DNA of 23,114 bases from an uncultured Clostridia bacterium (GTDB taxonomy: Bacteria; Bacillota; Clostridia; Christensenellales; Borkfalkiaceae). A program made the position numbers and the translations under genes. The DNA is taken from the NCBI GenBank assembly GCA_947632165.1, contig CANROI010000004.1, positions 1-23,114 of the forward strand, read 5' to 3'. The notes beneath the pieces were generated by a model. That model searched no databases and was not told the DNA's origin. It saw nothing but the letters and a program-made list of their open reading frames with translations. This document shows positions 13,101-20,787 of the stretch, one piece after another; within the stretch, counting starts at the first letter, position 1, and every line of letters begins with the position of its first letter.

Positions 13101-13126
13101 CTCCTGCGCGCGTTTCGCGGCAGGAG
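13101..13126 (+). other. Strong GC-rich hairpin without T-run
   Basis: CTCCTGC (13101-13107) and GCAGGAG (13120-13126) enclose CGCG-TTT-CGCG with one bulged G: about 11 bp. An outer pairing of GCTCACCC with GGGTGGGC (near 13092-13099 and 13130-13138) may extend it. With no T-run it is more likely a 3' stabiliser of the GH3 operon message than a terminator. Confidence 0.5.
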
Positions 13127-13168
13127 AGAGGGTGGGCGAGTGGAGCGGATCATGCACATGAACGATGC

Positions 13169-13210
13169 GGCGCTTATGGCGTACTTTGCGCCATAGGCGC
13201 CTATTCTTTG
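13169..13210 (+). terminator. Long hairpin, probable terminator of the GH3 operon
   Basis: GGCGCTTATGGCG (13169-13181) and CGCCATAGGCGCC (13189-13201) pair over 13 bp with a single G-T wobble and a 7-nt loop, followed by the T-rich but interrupted TATTCTTTG. A 14-codon frame (13152-13196) overlaps the hairpin. Confidence 0.55.
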
Positions 13211-13230
13211 CACCCGGGTTTGCCAGGTAG

Positions 13231-13259
13231 TTGACAATCCCGCATCCATTGTGAATTCA
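13231..13259 (+). promoter_or_regulatory. Possible promoter of the rhamnoside operon (-35 only clear)
   Basis: A perfect TTGACA at 13231-13236, but at 17-nt spacing the -10 position reads AATTCA, a poor match. If this is the promoter it is weak and probably needs an activator, which would suit rhamnose induction. No operator dyad is obvious apart from the palindrome TGAATTCA (13252-13259). Confidence 0.3.
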
Positions 13260-13274
13260 AAGAGGGAAAATGCT

Positions 13275-15839
13275 ATGAATATCATCAAATTCCAAGTTGA
13301 AAATTTATCCGGCGGCTGCGTGACGGATAATCCGTCTCCCCGCATTTCCTATGCCATCGCCTCCGACAAAAAGGACGCGGCGCTCGCTTCCGCAGAGATC
13401 CGCATCGGCGATTGGACGCTCCGCACAACGGAGCAGATCCTCATTCCCTACGGCGGCACACCGCTCAAGCCCTTCACCCAATACCGGGCGGCCTTGACGG
13501 CGACCGATAATTCCGGCGAGAGCGACACAAAGACGCTCACCTTCGAAACGGGGCGCATGGGTACGCCCTGGCAGGCGAAGTGGATCACCGACGGGAGCTA
13601 CTCCTTCACCGAGAAGGGCGTCTCTCCCAAGCCGATGGTCTTCCGCAAACAGATCAAAACACAGAAAAAGATCGCCCGCGCGCGCATTTATGCGACGGCA
13701 ATGGGCGTTTACGGACTCGATATCAACGGGAAACGGGTGGGCAACGACTATTTCGCCCCCGGCTTCACCTCCTATAAAACCTCGCTCCAATACCAGACCT
13801 ACGATGTGACCGATCTCATGACGGGCAGCAATCTGCTCACGGCGACCGTCGTCGGCGGCTGGGCGGTCGGCTCCTATGTCTTCAACCGCGTGAACCGCGT
13901 GAGTGCGGACCGTCAGGCGCTCCTTCTCGAGCTCCGCATCACCTATGAGGACGGCTCCGAGGAAGTCATCGGCACCGACGAAAGCTGGGAGGTCTCTTTG
14001 GACGGGGCCGTCCGCTTCTGCGACCTGTATGACGGCGAGACGTTCGACGCGACCGTCGATCTCTCCGCGATCGCCTGGCACAAGGCGTCCGTCGAAAAGC
14101 TCCGCACGGAGCCCGCGCAGATCCTTGCGGCGTACGGTTCGCCCGTCGTCGCGCACGAGGAGATGAAGCCCGTCTCCTGCAAGCGGCTTGAAAGCGGCGA
14201 ACTCATCTATGACTTCGGCCAGAACTTTGCGGGCGTCGTCAAGGCCAGGATCAAGGGCAGCAAGGGGCAGACGGTCGTCTTCCGTCATGCCGAACTCCTC
14301 AAAAAGGACGGCACGCTCAACACGGCGCTCCTGCGTTCCGCCAAGGCGACGGCGACCTACATCTGCCGGGACGGCGAGCAGGTCTATTCGCCCCGCTACA
14401 CCTACATGGGCTTCCGCTATGTCGGTGTGACGGGGATCGAGGAGAAGGACCTCGAGCTTTCGGCGCTTGCGCTCTATTCGGACGTGGAGGTGAAGGGCTC
14501 CTTCGAATGCTCCGATCCGCTCGTCAACAGATTGCAGCAGAATATTCTCTGGAGCTCCAAATCCAACTTCGTCGACATCCCGACCGACTGCCCGCAGCGC
14601 GACGAGCGCATGGGCTGGACGGGAGACATCTCCGTCTTTGCCAAGACGGCGGTCTATAACTTCGAGCTCACCCGCTTCCTCGAGAAGTGGCTCCGCGACC
14701 TCAGGGCGGAGCAGATGAAGACGGGCGGCTTCCCCAACACGATCCCCGTGCAGGGCTACGGCATGCCCGTGACCTTCCCGCAGATCGCGACCGACAACTG
14801 GGGCGACGCCTGCGTCACCGTTCCCTGGGCGCTCTATGAGGCGACGGGGAACAGAGAGATCCTCGAAGTCTCCTACGATTCCATGAAGCGCTACAACAAG
14901 GCGTGCGGCTTTTGGGCGAAGCTTCTGAGCTTCGGCAAGCACCGCTATATCTGGAACATGCCGCTGCCCTTCAAGTTCGGTGATTGGCTTGCGCCCGACG
15001 AACCCACGATGGCGGGCTGGCAGAAGCGCAGCAAGTGGACCGCAACGGCAAGCTACGCCTTCACGAGCATGATGATCTCCCGCATCGCGGGCATCCTCGG
15101 GAAGAGCGAAGACGAGAAGAGGTACGAGAAACTCTACAAGAAGATCTCCGACGCCTACGTCTCCGTGTTCACGGACGGGAAGGGGAAGCTCAAGAACGAG
15201 TTCCAGACCGCCTATGTAATGCCCCTGCAGTTCAGAATGTTCCCCGACGAACAGACGCAGAAGGCGGCTGCCGCCAATCTTGCGCGGCTCGTCGAGAAGA
15301 ACGGATACAGGATCGCGACGGGGTTCCCGGGCACGCCCTTCATCCTGTTTGCCCTTGCCGACAACGGCCAGACCGAGACGGCGTTCAAGATGCTGCTCAA
15401 CACAAATTGCCCTTCGTGGCTGTACGAAGTCAAGGCGGGCGGCACGACCATCTGGGAGCGCTGGGACGGCCTCAAAGAGGACGGCACCCTCAACGCGGGC
15501 GAAGAGGACGGCACGGGCGGCATGATCTCCTTCAACCACTATGCGAGCGGCGCGGTCGGCGACTTCCTCTACCGCAGAGTCGCGGGCATCGAGCCCACGG
15601 AGTGCGGCTATAAGCGCTTCCGCGTGAAGCCGATCGCGGGCTACGGGCTGACCTCTGCCAAGGCGAGCGTCGGAACGCCCTACGGCGAGGCGGGCAGCGC
15701 CTGGAAGATCGAGGGGAAGAAGTTCACCCTCGAAGTCACAGTTCCCGTCGGGACGAGCTGCGACGTCGTCTTGCCCGACGGAACGGAACAGACGGTCGGC
15801 AGCGGCACCTACACGTTCGGCTGCGAGATCCGCGGATAA
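13275..15839 (+). CDS. Alpha-L-rhamnosidase, GH78
   Basis: An 854-residue inverting glycosidase that releases terminal alpha-L-rhamnose from plant glycosides or polysaccharides. Seen: N-terminal beta-sandwich domains (about 1-390, including ARIYATAMGVYGLDINGKRVG and the YDFGQNFAGV segment), then the (alpha/alpha)6 barrel with the family's catalytic-acid motif DCPQRDERMGWTGD (Asp438 onward), GGTTIWERWDG and SFNHYASGAVGDFLYR, and a C-terminal beta-domain. There is no signal peptide, so the enzyme should act in the cytoplasm on imported oligosaccharides. AGAGGG at 13261-13266 is 8 nt before ATG 13275; an ATG at 13270 opens a 2-codon frame that ends across the real start. It heads the operon with rhaB, rhaA and rhaD, consistent with direct feeding of released rhamnose into catabolism. 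Confidence 0.95.
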   Translation: MNIIKFQVENLSGGCVTDNPSPRISYAIASDKKDAALASAEIRIGDWTLRTTEQILIPYGGTPLKPFTQYRAALTATDNSGESDTKTLTFETGRMGTPWQAKWITDGSYSFTEKGVSPKPMVFRKQIKTQKKIARARIYATAMGVYGLDINGKRVGNDYFAPGFTSYKTSLQYQTYDVTDLMTGSNLLTATVVGGWAVGSYVFNRVNRVSADRQALLLELRITYEDGSEEVIGTDESWEVSLDGAVRFCDLYDGETFDATVDLSAIAWHKASVEKLRTEPAQILAAYGSPVVAHEEMKPVSCKRLESGELIYDFGQNFAGVVKARIKGSKGQTVVFRHAELLKKDGTLNTALLRSAKATATYICRDGEQVYSPRYTYMGFRYVGVTGIEEKDLELSALALYSDVEVKGSFECSDPLVNRLQQNILWSSKSNFVDIPTDCPQRDERMGWTGDISVFAKTAVYNFELTRFLEKWLRDLRAEQMKTGGFPNTIPVQGYGMPVTFPQIATDNWGDACVTVPWALYEATGNREILEVSYDSMKRYNKACGFWAKLLSFGKHRYIWNMPLPFKFGDWLAPDEPTMAGWQKRSKWTATASYAFTSMMISRIAGILGKSEDEKRYEKLYKKISDAYVSVFTDGKGKLKNEFQTAYVMPLQFRMFPDEQTQKAAAANLARLVEKNGYRIATGFPGTPFILFALADNGQTETAFKMLLNTNCPSWLYEVKAGGTTIWERWDGLKEDGTLNAGEEDGTGGMISFNHYASGAVGDFLYRRVAGIEPTECGYKRFRVKPIAGYGLTSAKASVGTPYGEAGSAWKIEGKKFTLEVTVPVGTSCDVVLPDGTEQTVGSGTYTFGCEIRG

Positions 15840-15858
15840 AATTGTACATGGAGGGATG

Positions 15859-15907
15859 AGGAGCTACGGCTCCTACAGCACGAAAAAACAAAAAACGGCG
15901 CGCGCCG
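15859..15907 (+). other. Intercistronic hairpins before rhaB
   Basis: AGGAGC-TACG-GCTCCT (15859-15874) is a 6-bp stem closed by a cUACGg loop, an unusually stable tetraloop; it is followed by an A-rich stretch and the 12-bp palindrome CGGCGCGCGCCG (15896-15907). No T-run follows. These could stabilise or process the rhamnose message between the rhamnosidase and rhaB. The hairpins lie in the 113-nt gap, the only sizable gap in the operon. Confidence 0.5.
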
Positions 15908-15952
15908 AGACGGACGCTATGCTCGCTTGGCTGACGCGCGATCGGGTGTGAT

Positions 15953-17323
15953 ATGCAGTATTTTTTGGCAATCGACATAGGCGCCTCGAGCGGCAGACAT
16001 ATCGTCGGCTGGATCCGGGACGGGGTACTTTGCACGGAGGAGGTCTACCGCTTCCGGAACGGGGCGACGCCCGTCCGTGGGCATCTCTTCTGGGAGGCGG
16101 ACCGGCTCTACCGCGAGATCCTCACCGGGCTCAAGCGCGCGGGGGAGATCGGCAAGACGCCCTCTTTCGTGGGCATCGACACATGGGCGGTGGACTATGC
16201 CCTGCTCGGCGAAGCGGATGAGCGCATAGGGGAGATCTATTGCTACCGCGACAGCCGCACCGAGAAAATAATCCCCACCGTGCACAGAAAAGTTCCTTTC
16301 GAAGCGCTCTATGAGCGGACGGGGATCCAATATCAGCCCTTCAACACCATCTATCAGCTCAGTGCGGACCGGGCGGCGAAGCGGCTCGGGCAGGCGAAGC
16401 GCTTTCTGATGCTTCCCGACTATCTGAATTTCCGTCTCACGGGGATCAAGCGGCAGGAGTACACCAACGCAACTTCGACGGGCCTCGTCAATGCACGCAC
16501 GCACACCTGGGATCGGGAACTCATTGAGAGGTTGGGCCTTCCCGCGGAGCTCTTCGGGGAGCTCTCCCAGCCGGGGACGGTCGTGGGGGAGTTCCGGAAA
16601 GAAGTCTCGGAAGAGGTCGGCTACTGCGCGACGGTGATCCTTCCCGCCACGCACGACACCGCCTCCGCCGTGCTTGCGGCGCCCCTCGAGGCGCCCGCGC
16701 CCTATCTTTCGAGCGGCACCTGGTCCCTCCTCGGCATCGAAGAGAAGGAGGCGCGCACCGACGCGCTCTCCCGCGCGGTCAATTATTCCAACGAGGGGAG
16801 CCTGAACTTCACCTTCCGCTACCAGAAGAACATCATGGGGCTCTGGATGATCCAGAGCGTGAAGCGGGAGCTCGAGGACAAGTATTCCTTCGCCGAACTC
16901 GCCGCGATGGCGCAGTGCAAGCCGTTTATCGGGACGGTGGACGTCAACGACGGACGGTTCCTCGCGCCCGCGAGCATGATCGGGGAGGTCAACCGCTCCT
17001 TCGGCGGCAAACTCGGCATTGCTTCGGTGATGCGCGTGATCTACGACAGTCTCGCGCAGAGCTACGCCGAGGCGATCCGGGCGCTCGAAGAGAATACGGG
17101 CGGGGAATACGATCGGCTGTATATTTTCGGCGGCGGCTGCCGGGACGAGCTTCTCAACCGGCTCACGGCACAGGCAACGGGCAAGCGCGTGGTCACAGGC
17201 CCCGTCGAGGCGACGGCAGTCGGAAACTTGCTCATGCAGATGATCGGGGCGGGCGAACTCGGCGATCTCGCCGCGGCGCGCGCTTTGGTCAGAAAATCAT
17301 TTGAAATCAAGGAGATATCATGA
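15953..17323 (+). CDS. rhaB: Rhamnulokinase RhaB
   Basis: A 456-residue FGGY-family kinase that phosphorylates L-rhamnulose to L-rhamnulose 1-phosphate. Seen: the N-terminal ATPase-fold motif AIDIGASSGRHIVGW, GIDTWAVDYALLGE (residues 74-87), the catalytic-base segment PATHDTASAV with Asp235 at the place of the E. coli catalytic Asp, SSGTWSLLGIE, and the C-terminal nucleotide motif IFGGGCRDELLNRLTAQATGK (split here only for description). Full length for the family. The ribosome-binding site before ATG 15953 is weak (GGGTGTG); a 10-codon frame (15919-15951) ends 1 nt before it and might couple translation. rhaA follows with a 4-nt overlap (ATGA). Confidence 0.95.
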   Translation: MQYFLAIDIGASSGRHIVGWIRDGVLCTEEVYRFRNGATPVRGHLFWEADRLYREILTGLKRAGEIGKTPSFVGIDTWAVDYALLGEADERIGEIYCYRDSRTEKIIPTVHRKVPFEALYERTGIQYQPFNTIYQLSADRAAKRLGQAKRFLMLPDYLNFRLTGIKRQEYTNATSTGLVNARTHTWDRELIERLGLPAELFGELSQPGTVVGEFRKEVSEEVGYCATVILPATHDTASAVLAAPLEAPAPYLSSGTWSLLGIEEKEARTDALSRAVNYSNEGSLNFTFRYQKNIMGLWMIQSVKRELEDKYSFAELAAMAQCKPFIGTVDVNDGRFLAPASMIGEVNRSFGGKLGIASVMRVIYDSLAQSYAEAIRALEENTGGEYDRLYIFGGGCRDELLNRLTAQATGKRVVTGPVEATAVGNLLMQMIGAGELGDLAAARALVRKSFEIKEIS

Positions 17324-18561
17324 CAGCATACGAATCGGCAAAGCAGGAATATCGCGAATCGGGAATAGACGTCGAGGCGGCGCTCAAAGTGCTCGCCGGG
17401 ATCCCTGTTTCCGTACATTGCTGGCAGGGAGACGACGTCATCGGCTTCGACGGCGCGGACGCTCTCTCCGGTGGCATTCAGACGACGGGCAACTATCCGG
17501 GCAGGGCGCGCAACTTCGAGGAGCTGAAAGCGGACATCCGCGAGGCGTTCTCCCTGATGCCGGGCAAAAAGCGGCTCAATCTGCACGCAAGCTATGCGGT
17601 GCTCGGCGCAGATCGCGGCAAAGTGGACCGCGACGGCTATACCTACCGATATTTCGAACCGTGGGTGGAGTTCGCAAAGGAACTCGGGCTCGACGGGATC
17701 GACTTCAATCCCACCTTTTTCGGCCATCCCAAGATGAAAGACGGCTTGTCTCTCTCGTCTCCCGACGAAGAGACCCGCAGATTCTGGGTGGAGCACGGCA
17801 GACGCTGCATGGAGATCGCCGCAGAGCTCGGCAAGGCGTTCGGGAAGCCCTGCCTTGTCAACATCTGGATCCCCGACGGCTATAAAGACGTTCCCGCCGA
17901 CCGTCTCGGCCCCCGTCTCCGCCTCAAAAAGTCGCTCGACGAGATCCTCGAAGGCTACGACGGCAAGTGGGTGATCCCCGCCGTGGAGAGCAAGGTGTTC
18001 GGCATCGGCCTCGAGAGCTACACGGTGGGCTCGAACGAATTCTATCAGAACTATGCGGCACAGAAGGGGATCTGCTGCCTCCTCGACAACGGGCATTACC
18101 ATCCGCTCGAATACGTCAGCGACAAAATTCCTGCGCTATTGGCTTTCTATGATAAAGTGGCGCTGCACGTAACGCGCGGAGTGCGTTGGGATTCCGACCA
18201 CGTCGTGCTCCTCGAAGACGAACTCAAGGAGATCGCCAAGGAGATCGTGCGGAACGATGCGACGGAGAAGGTCCTCATCGGGCTCGACTATTTCGACGCG
18301 AGCATCAACCGCATTTCCGCATGGGTCACGGGGCAGCGCGCCATGCAAAAAGCGCTCCTGTACGCCCTTCTGATGCCTCATGAGGCGATGCGGAAGCTGC
18401 AGGACGAGGCAAACTTCACCGAGCTCATGGTGCTGGGCGAGGAGGTCAAGACGCTTCCCTTCGGCGCGGTGTGGAAGGAATATCTCGGGCGGCAGGGGCT
18501 CTCGGAAACATATCTGCCCGAGATCAGAAAATACGAAAATAAAGTATGCAAGGAGAGATGA
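17320..18561 (+). CDS. rhaA: L-rhamnose isomerase RhaA
   Basis: A 413-residue metal-dependent aldose-ketose isomerase, converting L-rhamnose to L-rhamnulose in the cytoplasm. Seen: HCWQGDDVIGFD near the N-terminus, NLHASYAVLG, GIDFNPTFFGHPK, the AVESKVFGIGLESYTVGS region, GHYHPLE and the metal-binding HVTRGVRWDSDHVVLL, all typical of RhaA. Length is normal. AAGGAG at 17309-17314 precedes the ATG by 5 nt, and the ATG overlaps the rhaB stop. Together with rhaB and rhaD this makes the complete phosphorylated rhamnose pathway. Confidence 0.96.
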   Translation: MTAYESAKQEYRESGIDVEAALKVLAGIPVSVHCWQGDDVIGFDGADALSGGIQTTGNYPGRARNFEELKADIREAFSLMPGKKRLNLHASYAVLGADRGKVDRDGYTYRYFEPWVEFAKELGLDGIDFNPTFFGHPKMKDGLSLSSPDEETRRFWVEHGRRCMEIAAELGKAFGKPCLVNIWIPDGYKDVPADRLGPRLRLKKSLDEILEGYDGKWVIPAVESKVFGIGLESYTVGSNEFYQNYAAQKGICCLLDNGHYHPLEYVSDKIPALLAFYDKVALHVTRGVRWDSDHVVLLEDELKEIAKEIVRNDATEKVLIGLDYFDASINRISAWVTGQRAMQKALLYALLMPHEAMRKLQDEANFTELMVLGEEVKTLPFGAVWKEYLGRQGLSETYLPEIRKYENKVCKER

Positions 18562-18562
18562 G

Positions 18563-19378
18563 ATGAAAGATATTTTGAAAGCGCCCTTCGTGGAGGAAAT
18601 GAAGAAAACCACGGCGAACATGTACCGCCTCGGTTGGGACGAACGCAACGGCGGGAACATCAGCTACCTGCTCGACGAACGGGAGGTGGGGGAGTATCTC
18701 GACCTCAAGCGGGTGATCCGCACGATCCCCACGGGATTCTGCGCGCCCTCCCTCGCCGGGAAGATCTTCATTGTCACGGGTACGGGCAAATACTTCAAGA
18801 ATGTGGAGAAGGATCCCGAGAACAACCTCGGCATCATCCGTATTTCGAAGGACGGTAAGGATGCGGAGCTGCTTTGGGGATACAGCGACGGCGGAAAGTT
18901 CACTTCCGAGCTCCCCGCGCACCTCATGAGCCATGCGGCGCGGCTGAAAGTCGATCCCGAAAACCGGGTCGTGATGCATTCCCATCCGACCTACACCCTC
19001 GCCATGAATTATGTGCATGAGCTCGACGAGAAGAAGTTCACCCACACGCTGTGGGAGATGTGCACGGAGTGCATCGTCGTGTTCCCCGACGGCGTGGGCG
19101 TTTTGCCCTGGATGCTCTGCGGAACGAACTCGATCGGCGAGGCGACCGCCGAAAAGATGAAGGAGTTCCGGCTCGTCATCTGGGCGATGCACGGCATCTA
19201 CGGCGCCGGGAAGACCCTTGACGAGACGTTCGGCCTCATCGAGACGGTGGAAAAAGCAGCACAGATCTATATGCTCACCGCCCATCTGCCCCGCCTCAAC
19301 ACGATCAAAGACGAAGACATGGTGAAACTTGCGGAGTTCTTCAAGGTGAAGTATCGCAAGGACTTCCTCAATCTGTAA
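18563..19378 (+). CDS. rhaD: Rhamnulose-1-phosphate aldolase RhaD
   Basis: A 271-residue class II (zinc) aldolase cleaving L-rhamnulose 1-phosphate to dihydroxyacetone phosphate and L-lactaldehyde. Zinc ligands are His139 and His141 (MHSHPTY) and His210 (MHGIYGAG), with the catalytic Glu116 in TSELPAHLMSH; all sit one to two residues before the E. coli RhaD positions. Length is close to the usual 274. The start is fixed by AAGGAG at 18550-18555, 7 nt before ATG 18563, 1 nt after the rhaA stop; the open frame extends further upstream but only inside rhaA. No lactaldehyde reductase or dehydrogenase follows, so that product must be handled elsewhere in the genome. Confidence 0.95.
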   Translation: MKDILKAPFVEEMKKTTANMYRLGWDERNGGNISYLLDEREVGEYLDLKRVIRTIPTGFCAPSLAGKIFIVTGTGKYFKNVEKDPENNLGIIRISKDGKDAELLWGYSDGGKFTSELPAHLMSHAARLKVDPENRVVMHSHPTYTLAMNYVHELDEKKFTHTLWEMCTECIVVFPDGVGVLPWMLCGTNSIGEATAEKMKEFRLVIWAMHGIYGAGKTLDETFGLIETVEKAAQIYMLTAHLPRLNTIKDEDMVKLAEFFKVKYRKDFLNL

Positions 19379-19399
19379 ATTGCGGGAAATTTCAGATAC

Positions 19400-19436
19400 A
19401 AAGGCGCCCGCCTCTTTTCAAGAGGCGGGCGCCTTT
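19400..19436. terminator. Bidirectional terminator between rhaD and aroA
   Basis: A perfect 17-bp stem (19400-19416 with 19420-19436) and a 3-nt loop, ending in AAA/TTT on both sides. It lies between convergent genes, 21 nt after the rhaD stop and 11 nt from the aroA stop, and can serve both strands. The T-runs are only three long, compensated by the very stable stem. Confidence 0.85.
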
Positions 19437-19447
19437 CGCAAATTACA

Positions 19448-20713
19448 TCAAGTGAGCGTCTTGAGGAGTTCAAAGAAATTGCCGAAGGTCTTTTTGCAGC
19501 AATCGGGGTCCTCGATGACGACATTCCCTGTCTTCAGCCCGACGAGCGAGAAGGCCATCGCGACGCGGTGGTCGCGGAAGGTCTCGATCCGGACGGGCTC
19601 CCTCAGGGAACGGGGCGGAGCGGGCAAAATGCGGATCCGGTCGCCGCGGACCTCCACGGGCACGCCGAGCGCGGTCAGATTCCGCTCGATCGCCGTAACG
19701 CGGTCGCACTCCTGCCGCCTGATGTGTCCGATATTCTTGAGAAGCGTGGGCGTCTGCGCGAAGGGGGCGAGCGCCGCGAGCGTGAGCGTCTGGTCGGAGA
19801 AATTCCGCATATCGGCGTCGAATCCCGTGAACGAGGCGGAACCTTCCGCAATGATCCCGTCGCCGCTCTCCCGCAGAGAGACGCCCTTTTCGGCGAGCAG
19901 ATCCAGAAAGCGCAGATCGGGTTGTGCGCAGGTACGGCCCACGTTCCGGACGAGCACCCTTGCCCCGCAGAGCAGGGAGAGCGCGTAAAAATAGCATGCG
20001 CCCGAGACGTCCGGCGGCACCGGAAACCGCCCGGTCGGGGTGCGGATCGGGGAGACCGTGATCTCTTTCTCCGAACGGGTGCAGGTTGCGCCGAACGCCT
20101 GCAGCACATCGAGCGTCGTTTGGATATAGCTTCCGTCCGTGCGGCTCCCCGTGAGCTGCAGCGTGAACGGGCGCTCCCCGAGCGCGGCGGCCAGCAGGAT
20201 CCCGCTTGCATACTGCGTGCTCACGTCCGTATCCACGGTGAGCCGCTCCGCCCGGATTCCCTGCGAGCGCAGCCGGAAGGGGAAGTGCCCCTCCTCGCCG
20301 AGGAATCTTACGTCGGCGCCCGCGGCTGTCAGCGCGTCCAGCACGTCCATCGGACGGCGGGACATCTGCGGGGAGGCTTGCAATTCGTACTCGCCGCCCG
20401 CAAATGCGAGGATCGCCGTCAGAAAGCGCGCCGCAGTGCCCGCGCTGCCGACGTTCAAGGTGGCGGAACGCCGAAAATCGCGCGTTCCGAAGACGGTCAC
20501 TTCGTCGCCCTCGGCGTGCGTACGGATCCCGAGCGCCTCAAGACAAGAGAGTAAATCTTGGGTGTCCTGCCCGAAAGAGGAACAGCCGGTCAGGCGCGTT
20601 TCGCCCTCGGTAAAGGCGGAAAGTAGCAGCGCACGGCTCAAAATGCTCTTCGAGGCGGGAACGGTGACACAGACATTTCGGGTTTTGAGCGGTTCGATCA
20701 GGACGGAATTCAT
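19448..20713 (-). CDS. aroA: 3-phosphoshikimate 1-carboxyvinyltransferase (EPSP synthase)
   Basis: A 421-residue enzyme of the shikimate pathway, joining PEP to shikimate 3-phosphate. Seen: PASKSILSRALLLSAF with Lys22 at the usual PEP-binding position, NVGSAGTAARFLTA (the GTA-R loop), SPQMSRRPMDVL, the VSTQYASGILLAA shikimate-phosphate segment, DMRNFSDQTLTLAALA and FRDHRVAMAFSL. The residue after the loop Arg is Phe where E. coli has Pro101, a common variant outside the enterobacterial type. It stands alone: no other shikimate gene is nearby. ATG at 20713 lies 6 nt after a perfect -10 box and has no ribosome-binding site, predicting a leaderless message. Confidence 0.95.
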   Translation of the reverse strand: MNSVLIEPLKTRNVCVTVPASKSILSRALLLSAFTEGETRLTGCSSFGQDTQDLLSCLEALGIRTHAEGDEVTVFGTRDFRRSATLNVGSAGTAARFLTAILAFAGGEYELQASPQMSRRPMDVLDALTAAGADVRFLGEEGHFPFRLRSQGIRAERLTVDTDVSTQYASGILLAAALGERPFTLQLTGSRTDGSYIQTTLDVLQAFGATCTRSEKEITVSPIRTPTGRFPVPPDVSGACYFYALSLLCGARVLVRNVGRTCAQPDLRFLDLLAEKGVSLRESGDGIIAEGSASFTGFDADMRNFSDQTLTLAALAPFAQTPTLLKNIGHIRRQECDRVTAIERNLTALGVPVEVRGDRIRILPAPPRSLREPVRIETFRDHRVAMAFSLVGLKTGNVVIEDPDCCKKTFGNFFELLKTLT

Positions 20714-20719
20714 ACCTAC

Positions 20720-20748
20720 AGTATATCAAATGCATGAAAAAAGGTCAA
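20720..20748 (-). promoter_or_regulatory. aroA promoter, leaderless configuration
   Basis: On the minus strand: TTGACC (20748-20743), 17-nt spacer, TATACT (20725-20720), then six bases to the ATG at 20713. The expected start is the A of the ATG. Its -35 is 4 nt from the -35 of the divergent promoter. Confidence 0.85.
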
Positions 20749-20752
20749 ACGA

Positions 20753-20781
20753 TTGACTTAAAAAAGCTGCCGTGGTATAAT
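20753..20781 (+). promoter_or_regulatory. Promoter of the YgjP-like gene, leaderless configuration
   Basis: TTGACT (20753-20758), 17-nt spacer, perfect TATAAT (20776-20781), then six bases to ATG 20788. GGAAG lies 1 nt from the ATG, too close to be a ribosome-binding site. Confidence 0.87.
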
Positions 20782-20787
20782 GGAAGC

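Noticed and set aside
13094..13345. 83-codon minus-strand frame across the gap before the rhamnosidase gene
   Set aside because: No ribosome-binding site, overlaps two hairpins and the start of the rhamnosidase gene, and the translation resembles nothing I recognise.
13305..15539. Antisense open frame of 744 codons opposite the rhamnosidase gene
   Set aside because: Same reason: the sense strand carries unmistakable GH78 motifs and the antisense translation has none.
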